A stretch of 54,346 nucleotides of DNA from Lachnospiraceae bacterium (GCA_017557525.1 JAFYYN010000033.1:1-54346); one strand, 5' to 3'; positions 18,098 through 26,955 are shown, counted from the first letter of the stretch. Numbers and translations are program-made. The notes: generated by a model not told the origin, from the sequence alone.

Positions 18098-19294
18098 GTG
18101 AGTAGAAAAGCGGCAACCGTAAGAATTAAAAATGTACTGAGCAATTATGATGCAATACTTGCTACACTTGTACTGGCTATCTGTGCCTTTGGCCTTGTAA
18201 TGATATACAGTGCAAGCTCTTATCGTGCCGCATATTATTATGGGGATTCAAAGCTGTACTTTAAGAATCAGGGCATGTTCATCATTATCGGTGCAGTGCT
18301 TATGATCGCGATTTCCATGGTTGACTATAAGTATTATTTCAGGAAACTCAAGCTCCTGCATATACCTCCGGTAATCCTGCTCTGGTTTTTGTGTGTGGCA
18401 CTTCAGTGGTATGTATTTTTCTCAGGCCACAGCGTAGGAGGATCGGCAAGATGGATAAAGCTGGGAGCTTTCAGTATCCAGCCATCCGAGATTTCCAAGG
18501 TTCTTTTTGTACTTGGCGGGAGCTTTATCGCTGCAAGAAAGAAAAAGATGATCAATACCGGAAATGTTCTGAAAAACATTCTCGGGGTCATTTTCCTTTA
18601 TCTGCTCTTTGCACCGATACTGGTACCGGTAGCTCTGCAGAATCTTTCATCTGCTATAATACTGGCAGGAATTCTTACCTGTATTTATTTCTGCACAAGT
18701 ATGGACAAGAAATATTTTCTGTTTGTTGTCCTTGCCCTTGGCGGAGCAGCCCTTGCTCTGGGTCTTTTTAAGGGCTACAGATCTGAAAGAATCATGCACT
18801 GGCTGTATCCTGAGACAATGGATCCGGCTGACCAGATCATGCAGGGTATGTATGCGATAGCTTCCGGAGGACTTTTTGGAAAGGGCCTCGGAAACAGTGT
18901 ACAGAAGCTTGGAAATATGCCGGAAGTACATACGGATATGATATTTACCATTATATGCGAGGAGCTGGGTATCATAGGCGGTATCGCTCTTATCGGATTG
19001 TTCCTGCTCCTTTTGTGGAGGATTTTCAGCATAGCACTTAAGGCACCCGATCTGTACGGAGCACTTATAGCAACAGGAGTATTCGGGCAGATAGCCATAC
19101 AGGTCTTAATGAATATAGCGGTTGTTACGAACAGTATGCCGGCCACTGGTGTCCCGCTTCCGTTTGTAAGCTACGGAGGCAGTAATTTGTTGATACTTAT
19201 GGCGGAAATTGGTGTTGTCCTGAATGTATCAAAGAAAACGGTCGACCCTATTCCTGATGAAGAGGAAGAAGAGGACGATATGCTCTTAGGATAG
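18098..19294 (+). CDS. ftsW: Septal peptidoglycan polymerase FtsW (SEDS family)
   Basis: A 398-residue SEDS glycosyltransferase that polymerises lipid II with FtsI at the septum. About ten membrane helices are visible, with LVMIYSAS in the first, GGSARWIKLG-IQPSE in the large loop (RW-IQPSE motif), LPEVHTDMIF-type sequence as MPEVHTDMIFTIICEELG, and the final GVPLPFVSYGGSN motif. The start is GTG 18098 after AAGAGGG. A RodA identity is possible by sequence alone, but the division cluster supports FtsW. The C-terminus is strongly acidic. Confidence 0.93.
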   Translation: MSRKAATVRIKNVLSNYDAILATLVLAICAFGLVMIYSASSYRAAYYYGDSKLYFKNQGMFIIIGAVLMIAISMVDYKYYFRKLKLLHIPPVILLWFLCVALQWYVFFSGHSVGGSARWIKLGAFSIQPSEISKVLFVLGGSFIAARKKKMINTGNVLKNILGVIFLYLLFAPILVPVALQNLSSAIILAGILTCIYFCTSMDKKYFLFVVLALGGAALALGLFKGYRSERIMHWLYPETMDPADQIMQGMYAIASGGLFGKGLGNSVQKLGNMPEVHTDMIFTIICEELGIIGGIALIGLFLLLLWRIFSIALKAPDLYGALIATGVFGQIAIQVLMNIAVVTNSMPATGVPLPFVSYGGSNLLILMAEIGVVLNVSKKTVDPIPDEEEEEDDMLLG

Positions 19295-19340
19295 AGAGCA
19301 GAAATTAATATAAGATCAGAAAATAAAATGGGAGGGCGTT

Positions 19341-20075
19341 ATGAGAAAAAGCAAGTGGATTGTTTTCTTGAAGATATTCATAATCGCCCTTCTTGTAGTT
19401 CTGGCGATAGTATATTTTGAGAATTTCAAGCTGGAAAGACTTATTATTGAGGGAGGAAGCCATTATACTCCCCAGGAGATCGAGGAATACCTGGTAACCA
19501 GTAAGGCTGACGGGTTTACACATTATTTCTACTTAAGATATAATGTTTTCGGAAGCCCCGATCCCATACCTTATGTTGAAAAACTGGACATGGAGATAAT
19601 TGACAAGAACACCATCCATATCCAGGTGTACGATAAGATGATGATCGGATGTGTCGAGCATATGGGAGCATTTATGCATTTCGACAGGGACGGTATCGTG
19701 GTGGAAAGTGCCGAGCAGCCGGATGAGGACGTACCGGTGATCACAGGTATTGCCTTTTCAAAGGTAGTCTTAGGACAGAAAATGGAAATAGAAGATGAAA
19801 GACTGTTCAATATCATCCTTAATCTTACACAGTCCATCCAGAAAAACGGTATTAAATGCGACAGAGTCGATTTTGATATAAGACAGAATGTTACGCTGTA
19901 CATAGGCGGATCTGAAGTGCTTTTGGGCGGCGGAGAGATATACGATTACAAGATAAGCGCCTTAAAGAAGATATTAGAGGCTGCCGGAGGTGTAGATTAC
20001 AGGTACGATATGCGTAATTACAGTGAGGAAAACGGTGAGGTTCCGGCTAAAAAATTAAATATTGAAGAAGAATAA
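19341..20075 (+). CDS. ftsQ: Cell division protein FtsQ/DivIB
   Basis: A 244-residue bitopic membrane protein with a short basic N-terminus, one helix (about 7-26) and a POTRA-like segment (FKLERLIIEGGSHYTPQEIEEYL) followed by a beta-rich domain. It bridges early and late division proteins by binding FtsL and DivIC. Position between ftsW and ftsZ supports the call more than sequence does, since the family diverges strongly. GGGAGG lies seven bases or so before ATG 19341. Confidence 0.85.
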   Translation: MRKSKWIVFLKIFIIALLVVLAIVYFENFKLERLIIEGGSHYTPQEIEEYLVTSKADGFTHYFYLRYNVFGSPDPIPYVEKLDMEIIDKNTIHIQVYDKMMIGCVEHMGAFMHFDRDGIVVESAEQPDEDVPVITGIAFSKVVLGQKMEIEDERLFNIILNLTQSIQKNGIKCDRVDFDIRQNVTLYIGGSEVLLGGGEIYDYKISALKKILEAAGGVDYRYDMRNYSEENGEVPAKKLNIEEE

Positions 20076-20095
20076 AAATTTTTTTAAGATTCTAC

Positions 20096-20124
20096 TTGAT
20101 TATTTTGCACATTAAATGTATTAT
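20096..20124 (+). promoter_or_regulatory. Promoter directly upstream of ftsZ
   Basis: TTGATT (20096-20101), a 17-base spacer and TATTAT (20119-20124) lie between ftsQ and ftsZ. An extra ftsZ promoter is common because FtsZ is needed at higher levels than the membrane division proteins. Confidence 0.6.
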
Positions 20125-20167
20125 ATTAGTAAGTGTGATTTTATATCATATTAAGGAGGGCAAGACC

Positions 20168-21418
20168 TTGGTTGAGATTACTAACGACGAAAGCAACTAT
20201 GGTGCGAAAATTATTGTAGTAGGTGTTGGCGGTGCAGGTAATAATGTTGTTAACAGAATGATAGAGGATGGCATTCAGGGAGTTGAGTACATCTGTGTTA
20301 ATACCGATAGCCAGCAGCTCAAGAAGTGTAAATGTTCAACTTGTATCCAGATAGGCGAAAAGCTTACAAAGGGACGTGGCGCAGGAGGAAATCCTGAGGT
20401 AGGAAGAAATTCCGCAGAGGAGAGCAGAGAGACTCTTACTGAGGCTATCAAGGAAGCAGAGATGGTATTTGTCACCTGTGGTATGGGAGGTGGAACCGGA
20501 ACAGGTGCCGCACCTGTCATAGCACAGATTGCAAAGGAAATGAATATTCTTACCGTAGCAGTTGTATCAAAGCCCTTTAAGCATGAGGGTGATGTACGTA
20601 TGACTCAGGCTATGGACGGTATTGCTACTCTTAAAGAGAATGTTGATACCATGATCGTTATCCCTAATGAAAAGCTTCGTGAGATCTGCGATAAGAAAGC
20701 ACGTTTCCCTGAGGTATTAAAGATGGCAGACAGTGTACTGCGTCAGGGCGTTCAGGGTATTACCGATATCATCAATAAGATGGGCGACATCAACCTTGAC
20801 TTCGAGGATGTATGTACTGTCATGAGAGATAAGGGCATTGCTCATATCGGTATCGGCAGGGCTACAGGAGATGACAGCTGTATGCAGGCTGTTCAGATGG
20901 CTATCGCAAGTCCTCTTCTTGAGACCAATATCGAGGGCGCTGACAATATTATCCTTCACTTCTCAGGCGATCTTGGATTTGATGACACGATCAATGCATC
21001 TAACTATGTTAAGGAGATTGTCGGAGCCGATACAAACGTTATCTTTGGTGAAGTTTACGATGATTCAGAGCCTGATACATGTTCAGTTACAATTATTGCA
21101 ACCGGTATAAAGAACAGTCCTGATGCTGCAGTAGTAGCTTCTCCTGCACAGACTGTTAAGCCTCAGGCAGGACTTGGTTTCTTAAATATGGGAGGTACCG
21201 CAAGAAAGCCACAGCCTGCAGCTCCGAGCGCGCAGCCCGGTGCACAGAGCAGACCTCAGCCGGCTTACAGACCTCAGGCACAGACCGGTAAACCTGCCGC
21301 ACCCGCACAGGGTCAGCAGAATCCTATGGGATACAGAAGTCCCAAACAGAATCAGACTCCCGATAACGGAAGCTCGATCCTGATACCTGAATGGATTTCA
21401 AGACAGAATAATAATTAA
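20168..21418 (+). CDS. ftsZ: Cell division GTPase FtsZ
   Basis: Tubulin-like GTPase that forms the Z ring, 416 residues from the start chosen. Visible are GVGGAGNNVVNRM, NTDSQQL, GRGAGGNPEVG, the GTP signature GGGTGTGAAPV (in TCGMGGGTGTG) and the T7 loop NLDFEDV. A Pro/Gln/Ala-rich linker (about 315-395) leads to the conserved C-terminal peptide ILIPEWISRQ, which binds FtsA or SepF. The frame extends to ATG 20096, but AAGGAGGG (20153-20160) seven bases before TTG 20168 and the promoter overlapping the upstream codons favour TTG 20168. Confidence 0.97.
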   Translation: MVEITNDESNYGAKIIVVGVGGAGNNVVNRMIEDGIQGVEYICVNTDSQQLKKCKCSTCIQIGEKLTKGRGAGGNPEVGRNSAEESRETLTEAIKEAEMVFVTCGMGGGTGTGAAPVIAQIAKEMNILTVAVVSKPFKHEGDVRMTQAMDGIATLKENVDTMIVIPNEKLREICDKKARFPEVLKMADSVLRQGVQGITDIINKMGDINLDFEDVCTVMRDKGIAHIGIGRATGDDSCMQAVQMAIASPLLETNIEGADNIILHFSGDLGFDDTINASNYVKEIVGADTNVIFGEVYDDSEPDTCSVTIIATGIKNSPDAAVVASPAQTVKPQAGLGFLNMGGTARKPQPAAPSAQPGAQSRPQPAYRPQAQTGKPAAPAQGQQNPMGYRSPKQNQTPDNGSSILIPEWISRQNNN

Positions 21419-21425
21419 TGAGAAC

Positions 21426-21455
21426 ATCGAGTAGGCTTGGCTCTACTCGATTTTC
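21426..21455 (+). terminator. Intrinsic terminator after ftsZ
   Basis: ATCGAGTAG (21426-21434) and CTACTCGAT (21443-21451) form a perfect nine-base stem with an eight-base loop, followed by TTTCTTAT. It closes the division operon; with the mrp genes starting 22 bases later, some read-through is likely. Confidence 0.8.
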
Positions 21456-21477
21456 TTATAAACTATAGGAGAAAGAG

Positions 21478-21936
21478 ATGTTTTTATTTCTTTTGGCATT
21501 GTGGATCATTTTCAATGGTGCCTTTACCCTGGAGATCCTTCTTTTTGGTATAGGTATCAGTGCCTGTGTCTGCTTTTTTATGGTGAAATTTGCAGGCTAT
21601 AACATAAAAAGAGAGCTTAAAGCGGCTAAAAAGCTACCTTTTATCATAGAGTACCTTTTTGTACTCCTGATAGAGATAATTAAGGCAAATATTGCATGTT
21701 CCGGCTTGATCATAAAGGGCAGTAAGAAGATACAGCCGGTGGTCGTAAGCTTCAGTTCTCCCTTAAAGAGCGAGTTTTTAAGTACTGTGCTTGCCAACTC
21801 AATTACACTTACTCCGGGTACCATATCCGTATCCATGAGAAACGGACAGTTTACGGTACACTGTCTGGACAGTTCCCTTTGTGACGGGATAGATTCTTCT
21901 AGTTTTGTGAAGATATTAAAAAGAATAGAAGGATAA
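21478..21936 (+). CDS. mnhE: Mrp-type Na+/H+ antiporter subunit E (MnhE/MrpE)
   Basis: A 152-residue membrane protein with N-terminal helices (FLFLLALWIIFNGAFTLEILLFGI) and the E-subunit signature LANSITLTPGTISV in its C-terminal half. MrpE is needed for stable assembly of the multisubunit Mrp cation/proton antiporter. Only E, F and G are present here; the proton-pumping A and D subunits and B and C are not in the window. Confidence 0.88.
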   Translation: MFLFLLALWIIFNGAFTLEILLFGIGISACVCFFMVKFAGYNIKRELKAAKKLPFIIEYLFVLLIEIIKANIACSGLIIKGSKKIQPVVVSFSSPLKSEFLSTVLANSITLTPGTISVSMRNGQFTVHCLDSSLCDGIDSSSFVKILKRIEG

Positions 21937-21945
21937 CATATATAT

Positions 21946-22257
21946 ATGGAAGAAATAGTTGATATTTTCCTGAAAGGAGCGATCATATTCAGCTCCGTCA
22001 TAATATTTATCTGCTTTATAAGGGCGATCATAGGACCTACGGTTGCAGACCGCCTGATAGCGGTAAATATGATCGGTACACAGGTCATCATAATAATAGC
22101 TGAGCTGGCATTTCTGCTTAATGAAGCATGGCTGGCTGACGTTGCATGCGTATATGCGGCATTAAGCTTTATCGGCGTAGTTGTGCTTACAAAGATATAT
22201 ATCGGAATCTATCGTAAAAAGCACGGGAATATAGAAAAAGGCGGGAGGATCAAGTGA
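21946..22257 (+). CDS. mnhF: Mrp-type Na+/H+ antiporter subunit F (MnhF/MrpF)
   Basis: A 103-residue protein with three membrane helices. The family motif around RAIIGPTVADRLIAVNMIGT (first cytoplasmic loop) is well kept. MrpF is a small structural subunit of Mrp antiporters; in some Firmicutes it is also linked to bile salt efflux. It starts nine bases after mnhE and overlaps mnhG. Its last residues (KKHGNIEKGGRIK) are basic. Confidence 0.88.
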   Translation: MEEIVDIFLKGAIIFSSVIIFICFIRAIIGPTVADRLIAVNMIGTQVIIIIAELAFLLNEAWLADVACVYAALSFIGVVVLTKIYIGIYRKKHGNIEKGGRIK

Positions 22258-22595
22258 TGAGTACAGTAAGGATCGTTATCGCCATTGTTCTGATCGGTAT
22301 TGGCATGATATTTATACTTTTGTCCTGTATAGGAGTATTCAGGATGAAGTACGCTCTTAACAGGATGCATGCGGCTGCCATTGCAGATACCTGCGGGCTG
22401 TTTTTCTGCATCGCCGGGCTCTGTGTGCTTTCAGGTTTTACTTTTATGACCTTGAAGCTGATACTGATACTTGTGATTTTCTGGCTTACAAGTCCTATTT
22501 CGGGACATCTTATCAGTAACATGATAAAAACGACCGGAAAAGATGAATTGTACAAGAATGCGTCACAAAAAGAACTTGAAAAAGACACAAATTAG
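22257..22595 (+). CDS. mnhG: Mrp-type Na+/H+ antiporter subunit G (MnhG/MrpG)
   Basis: A protein of about 112 residues with three membrane helices and the G-subunit motif GVFRMKYALNRMHAAAIADTCG (family form: G-x-hydrophobic-RxPDxxxRxHAxT). GTG 22254 and ATG 22257 are both in frame; GGGAGG at 22243-22248 suits ATG 22257, which overlaps the mnhF stop as TGATG. The sequence SPISGHLISNM matches the third helix of MrpG. Confidence 0.87.
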   Translation: MSTVRIVIAIVLIGIGMIFILLSCIGVFRMKYALNRMHAAAIADTCGLFFCIAGLCVLSGFTFMTLKLILILVIFWLTSPISGHLISNMIKTTGKDELYKNASQKELEKDTN

Positions 22596-22604
22596 GGGTA
22601 TGAT
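22576..22604 (+). promoter_or_regulatory. Promoter before the rimO operon
   Basis: TTGAAA (22576-22581), a 17-base spacer and TATGAT (22599-22604) match the sigma-A consensus well. The -35 box lies inside the end of mnhG, and no terminator is seen there, so this promoter probably drives 22656 onward in addition to read-through. Confidence 0.65.
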
Positions 22605-22655
22605 ATAAAATTAGGTATTGTATATAAAAAATAGAAATGAAAGAGAGTTTTTGAA

Positions 22656-23189
22656 GTGAGCGGTAAAAGCAAAAAAAATGCCGGACCTGTTTTAACCGGC
22701 AAGGTAAAAGTAATACTTATTTCGATAGCAGCTGTTCTGGTAGTGGCGGTATTAAGCCTTATTGTAATTGAGGGCTTTATTAATCAGAGTGTTAAGATTG
22801 TAAACAACACGGATAAGAACATAACCAGTCTTAAGGTAATGTTTGAAACTGAGGATGAGAGTGCAGAGCTTTTAAGCCTTTATGACGGTGAGTTAAAAAG
22901 CGGAGAAAAGTATTCAGGAAGCTATACGCCTATGGATTTCTCGGAATACGGTGCCGATCTTGGCATGCTGGTAACCTTTGAGGGCGAAGCAGAGATATAC
23001 GTTTACGATGGATATTTTTATGATAAATTTAACGGATGCGTAGACATTGATTTCCATCAGGCAGAGGGAGAGTACAGGGCTACACTTTCTGCTACAACCG
23101 GTCTTTTCAGAAATGATGACAACTCTTCCATGAAGGATGATGAGATATATTTTGATTTTGAAAATGCAGATTGGGATATAGTGGAATGA
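22656..23189 (+). CDS. Membrane-anchored protein of unknown function
   Basis: I do not recognise this 177-residue protein. A basic N-terminus is followed by one membrane helix (about 19-43, VILISIAAVLVVAVLSLIVI) and an extracytoplasmic, acidic, beta-rich domain (VKIVNNTDKNITSLKVMFETEDE...). The end is strongly acidic. The start is GTG 22656 after GAAAGAGAG. Its stop overlaps the rimO start as ATGA, so the two are translationally coupled, though no functional link is evident. Confidence 0.75.
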   Translation: MSGKSKKNAGPVLTGKVKVILISIAAVLVVAVLSLIVIEGFINQSVKIVNNTDKNITSLKVMFETEDESAELLSLYDGELKSGEKYSGSYTPMDFSEYGADLGMLVTFEGEAEIYVYDGYFYDKFNGCVDIDFHQAEGEYRATLSATTGLFRNDDNSSMKDDEIYFDFENADWDIVE

Positions 23190-24520
23190 GTGCTAAAATA
23201 ATGTTTGTTTCACTGGGCTGTGATAAAAATCTCGTGGACAGTGAAAAAATGTTGGCGGAACTGATAGAAGCGGGCTTCGAGGTAACCGACGAGCCCTCCG
23301 AGGCAGAGGTATGTGTTATTAATACCTGCTGCTTCATACATGATGCAAAACAGGAAAGTATTGATACGATTATTGAGACAGGGGAATTAAAGCAAAAAGG
23401 CAGACTGCGTTTTCTGATCATCACGGGCTGTCTTGCCACCAGGTATGCCGAAGAGATAAAGGGGGCGTTGCCGGAGGTGGATGCGATCCTGTCTTCTTCG
23501 GCGTCTGACGAACTGGTTTCGATCATTAAGAAGCTGTATAAGGGAAAATTAACCGGGAAAAGCATATCAAAGCCCATTGACAGGGAGCCGGAGCATACAT
23601 CTAAAAGACTGCACAATACGCTGAAAAATTATGCATATCTAAAGATTGCCGATGGCTGCAGCAAGCACTGTACCTACTGCGTGATACCTTCCATTAAGGG
23701 TGCCTACAGGAGCTTCCCTATGGAGGATATCTTAAAAGAAGCAGAGGATGCGGTCAAAAAGGGTAAAAATGAGCTTATCCTTGTGGCTCAGGAAACAACA
23801 ATCTACGGTACTGACATTTACGGAAAGAAAAGCCTGCCAAAGCTTCTTAGTGAGCTAAACAAAATTGAAGGTCTCGAGAGGATACGCTTAATGTACTGCT
23901 ATCCCGAGGAAATAGACGATGACCTGATAGAGAGCATTAAAACGCTTGATAAGGTATGCAAATATATAGATATGCCCATACAGCATATATCCGATGATGT
24001 ATTAAAGAGGATGGGCAGAAAAACAACCGGTAAAGATATTAAAAATATTATAAAAAAGCTTAGAAAAGAGATCCCCGGGATAGTTATTAGGACTTCGCTT
24101 ATAGCAGGCTTTCCCGGAGAGACCGAGGAAGAGCATCTTGAGTTAAAAGAGTTCCTCGGGAAATTTAAGCTTGAGAGAGTCGGGGTATTCACATATTCTA
24201 AAGAGGAAGGTACTCCGGCAGCAAAAATGAGGCCTCAGGTACTTAAAAAAGTTAAAGAAGCGTGGCGCAAGGAACTAATGCTTACCCAGCAGGGCATAGT
24301 TTTCGAGGCTAATGAAAAGCTTAAGGGTAAAAGGTTTACCGTTATCGTTGAAGGAAAGCTGCCGCAGGAAAATGTCTTTGTGGGCAGGACCTATCGGGAT
24401 GCTCCCGATATTGACGGCTATTGCTTTGTGAGTTCAGAAAGAGAGCTTGTACTCGGTGAGGTTATAAAAGTTAAGATTGAGAAAACATCAGGTTATGATC
24501 TGATAGCTTCGGAGGTTTAA
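23186..24520 (+). CDS. rimO: Ribosomal protein S12 methylthiotransferase RimO
   Basis: A 444-residue radical SAM methylthiotransferase that modifies an aspartate of ribosomal protein S12. It has the N-terminal cluster-binding domain with the RimO-specific SLGCDKNLVDSE, then Cys residues in NTCCFI and TGCLA, the radical SAM motif CSKHCTYC, and a C-terminal TRAM domain (about 375-444). The SLGCxKNxVDSE form separates RimO from the tRNA enzyme MiaB. I chose ATG 23186, overlapping the upstream stop by four bases, over an in-frame TTG at 23171. pgsA follows after eight bases, a frequent Firmicute order. Confidence 0.95.
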   Translation: MSAKIMFVSLGCDKNLVDSEKMLAELIEAGFEVTDEPSEAEVCVINTCCFIHDAKQESIDTIIETGELKQKGRLRFLIITGCLATRYAEEIKGALPEVDAILSSSASDELVSIIKKLYKGKLTGKSISKPIDREPEHTSKRLHNTLKNYAYLKIADGCSKHCTYCVIPSIKGAYRSFPMEDILKEAEDAVKKGKNELILVAQETTIYGTDIYGKKSLPKLLSELNKIEGLERIRLMYCYPEEIDDDLIESIKTLDKVCKYIDMPIQHISDDVLKRMGRKTTGKDIKNIIKKLRKEIPGIVIRTSLIAGFPGETEEEHLELKEFLGKFKLERVGVFTYSKEEGTPAAKMRPQVLKKVKEAWRKELMLTQQGIVFEANEKLKGKRFTVIVEGKLPQENVFVGRTYRDAPDIDGYCFVSSERELVLGEVIKVKIEKTSGYDLIASEV

Positions 24521-24528
24521 ATACTGTT

Positions 24529-25119
24529 ATGAATACACCTAACAAAATAACACTTTTCAGGGTTATACTTATACCTGTATTTATCATTGTTTTTCTTTGC
24601 GGTATACCGGACAGGAAGACTGCGGACATTATAGCTCTCGTGATCTTTTCGGTGGCTTCGATGTCAGATTTCCTTGATGGATATCTTGCCAGAAAACACA
24701 ATATGGTCACCGATTTCGGAAAGCTGATGGATCCTTTGGCAGATAAGCTTTTGGTCTGCATCACACTTATTTGCTTTGTAAAGCTCCGCGGTGCTGATTC
24801 TGTAGGAGATTATGCATTTCCTACATGGTGTGCGATAATCATAATGACAAGAGAGTTTGCTATAAGCGGTTTAAGACAGCTTGCAGCCGACAAGGGTGTC
24901 ATAATCGCAGCAGGAATGTGGGGCAAGGTAAAGACTGTTGTACAGCTGTTTATGTGCATTGATTATATTATCATGCCTGAGTTCCTGTATGACCTTGACA
25001 TGGAATGGTTTGCCATAGCCGGAGTGGTGCTTATGTATCTGGCAACAGCCCTTACTATAATCTCTCTGCTTGATTATCTCTTAAGAAACAGAAAGGTACT
25101 GAAAATATCCTGTAAGTGA
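24529..25119 (+). CDS. pgsA: CDP-diacylglycerol--glycerol-3-phosphate 3-phosphatidyltransferase
   Basis: Makes phosphatidylglycerol phosphate, the precursor of phosphatidylglycerol and hence of the lipid used by Lgt. A 196-residue membrane protein carrying the CDP-alcohol phosphatidyltransferase motif DG(x2)AR(x8)G(x3)D(x3)D as DGYLARKHNMVTDFGKLMD-PLAD. Several membrane helices are visible. NKITLFRVILIP at the start is typical of PgsA. It directly follows rimO. Confidence 0.94.
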   Translation: MNTPNKITLFRVILIPVFIIVFLCGIPDRKTADIIALVIFSVASMSDFLDGYLARKHNMVTDFGKLMDPLADKLLVCITLICFVKLRGADSVGDYAFPTWCAIIIMTREFAISGLRQLAADKGVIIAAGMWGKVKTVVQLFMCIDYIIMPEFLYDLDMEWFAIAGVVLMYLATALTIISLLDYLLRNRKVLKISCK

Positions 25120-25162
25120 TCTGATTTAAGGTTCCTGCATATAATGCTGAAAGGAGGCAGGC

Positions 25163-25729
25163 TTGAAAAAAGATATACGTTTTGTCATATGTCTTGTTAT
25201 AATCATACTCCTGGCATTATTATGCATTTATATGCTGTTATCCGAAAAGGAAAAGGACGGTGACATACAGCCTGATTATCCGGAGGTAAGCGTTACACCC
25301 ACCCCGAGGACCATAGTATTCAGCAGTGACGGAAGCGATGATGTTGTACTCGGTACTATCAGCTTTTATACCGTTAAGTTGTCCGGCAGGATTATTGAAT
25401 CTGTTGAGGTAGCGGTAGGAAAGGGAGCCGATATCAGTCCCAAGCTCATATCGGAGTATGTTACGGACTCTCTTGAGGATGAGGAGATCGATCTAAAGAT
25501 CCTAGGCATAGATAACAAAAACGGTATCTGTACGATTGATTTTAGCGACAGTATAAAGGAGCTGGCTATAGGAGAGCCTGATATAGAAAAGCTTGTGCTG
25601 GATGCATATTCCATGAGTATCGTTGATAACTGTTCAGATGTAAACGGAGTTACTTTTACGATCAACGGAAAAACATATGCTACCAAGAATATCAGTCTGG
25701 CGGACGGAGAGGTATATCTTAAGAATTGA
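25163..25729 (+). CDS. GerMN-domain membrane-anchored protein
   Basis: A 188-residue protein with an N-terminal membrane helix (about 6-26), a Pro/Thr spacer (VSVTPTPRT) and a GerMN-like domain (about 55-180; VEVAVGKGADISPKLISEYV, CTIDFSDSIKEL, VTFTINGKTY). GerMN domains occur in spore germination and sporulation proteins but also in non-sporulating bacteria. TTG 25163 follows AAGGAGG (25151-25157). The TGA stop overlaps the TTG start of the next gene. No lipobox cysteine is apparent: the Cys at position 21 lies inside the helix (LALLCIY), where a lipobox is conceivable but weak. Confidence 0.7.
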   Translation: MKKDIRFVICLVIIILLALLCIYMLLSEKEKDGDIQPDYPEVSVTPTPRTIVFSSDGSDDVVLGTISFYTVKLSGRIIESVEVAVGKGADISPKLISEYVTDSLEDEEIDLKILGIDNKNGICTIDFSDSIKELAIGEPDIEKLVLDAYSMSIVDNCSDVNGVTFTINGKTYATKNISLADGEVYLKN

Positions 25730-26955
25730 AGATAATAGTTATCGGCGGTGGTGCCGCAGGGCTTATGGCAGCATACTCGGCTGCGCTTGAAGGATGCGAG
25801 GTGCTCCTTCTTGAAAGAAATGAAAAGCTTGGAAAGAAAATATATATAACGGGAAAAGGCAGGTGCAATCTTGCCAATTACTGCAGTGAAGAGGATTTCT
25901 TAAAGAATGTGGTCTCAAACCCTAAGTTCCTTTACAGCAGTATACACCGCTTATCACCCTATGAAACGGTTGATTTCTTTAACAATCTTGGTCTTACTAC
26001 GAAAGTAGAAAGAGGAAACAGGGTTTTTCCGGAGTCTGACCACGCCTCAGATGTTACAAAAGTACTGGAAAAAGCATTAAAAAACATAGGTGTGAGGATA
26101 GAGCTTAATACAAGGGTTAAAAACATTAAACAGGATAACGGGAAATTTACGGGAGTTGAAACCAATAAGGGTGATTATACTGCCGATGCCTGTATCATAG
26201 CGACCGGTGGATTGAGCTATCCTTCGACCGGCTCAACGGGAGACGGCTACGAATTTGCGCTTTCTCTTGGTCACACAATTGTACCCACACTTCCTTCTTT
26301 AGTCGGATTAAAGACTAAAGAAAGCTATGTGCGGGATATGGAGGGACTTTCCCTGAAAAATATCGGGCTAAAATGCCTGATAGACGGCAAGGAAAAGTAT
26401 AAGGACATGGGAGAGTTGCTGTTTACACATAACGGTGTGAGCGGTCCGCTGATACTTACGGTTTCATCCTATTTTGCAAAGGATATAGAGGCAGGTAAAA
26501 AGATGGGCCTGCTTATTGATTTAAAGCCTGCACTTTCCACAGAGGCTTTAGATGCCAGGGTAATAAAGGATTTTGCAGCAAACAGCAATAAGGCAGTAAA
26601 AAATATCTTAGGCGGGCTTCTTCCGTCCTCGATGGTACCGGTTATGATCGATGTTTCCGAGATTGACCCTGAGAAAAAGGCCAATTCCGTAACGGCAGAG
26701 GAAAGAAAGAGACTGGTAAAGAATATCAAAGGATTTAGCCTGACAGTTGTTAGGTCGGGAGATTTCAGCGAAGCGGTGGTTACCAAGGGCGGAGTCAGTA
26801 CAAAGGAGATAAATCCGAGAACCATGGAGTCGCTTAAGTGTCAGGGCGTTTATTTTGCAGGAGAGGTTATAGACGTAGATGCCTTAACCGGAGGCTATAA
26901 TCTGCAGATAGCCTGGTCAACGGGATATACCGCAGGGGCAAATCAGAATATATAA
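25726..26955 (+). CDS. HI0933/YhiN-family FAD-dependent flavoprotein
   Basis: A 409-residue flavoprotein with the dinucleotide-binding start IIVIGGGAAGLMAAYSAA, the ERNEKLGKKIYITGKGRCNLAN motif typical of the HI0933 (BaiN/YhiN) family, ATGGLSYPSTGSTGDGY in the middle, and a C-terminal FAD motif GEVIDVDALTGGYNLQIAWSTG (split here by reading). The substrate is unknown for most members; BaiN has been linked to bile acid conversion, but that cannot be assigned from sequence. TTG 25726 overlaps the preceding stop. It precedes cmk, as often in Clostridia. Confidence 0.88.
   Translation: MKIIVIGGGAAGLMAAYSAALEGCEVLLLERNEKLGKKIYITGKGRCNLANYCSEEDFLKNVVSNPKFLYSSIHRLSPYETVDFFNNLGLTTKVERGNRVFPESDHASDVTKVLEKALKNIGVRIELNTRVKNIKQDNGKFTGVETNKGDYTADACIIATGGLSYPSTGSTGDGYEFALSLGHTIVPTLPSLVGLKTKESYVRDMEGLSLKNIGLKCLIDGKEKYKDMGELLFTHNGVSGPLILTVSSYFAKDIEAGKKMGLLIDLKPALSTEALDARVIKDFAANSNKAVKNILGGLLPSSMVPVMIDVSEIDPEKKANSVTAEERKRLVKNIKGFSLTVVRSGDFSEAVVTKGGVSTKEINPRTMESLKCQGVYFAGEVIDVDALTGGYNLQIAWSTGYTAGANQNI

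Noticed and set aside
20096-20167. N-terminal extension of FtsZ from ATG 20096
   Set aside because: The extra residues overlap the promoter, have no ribosome binding site and do not resemble any FtsZ start.
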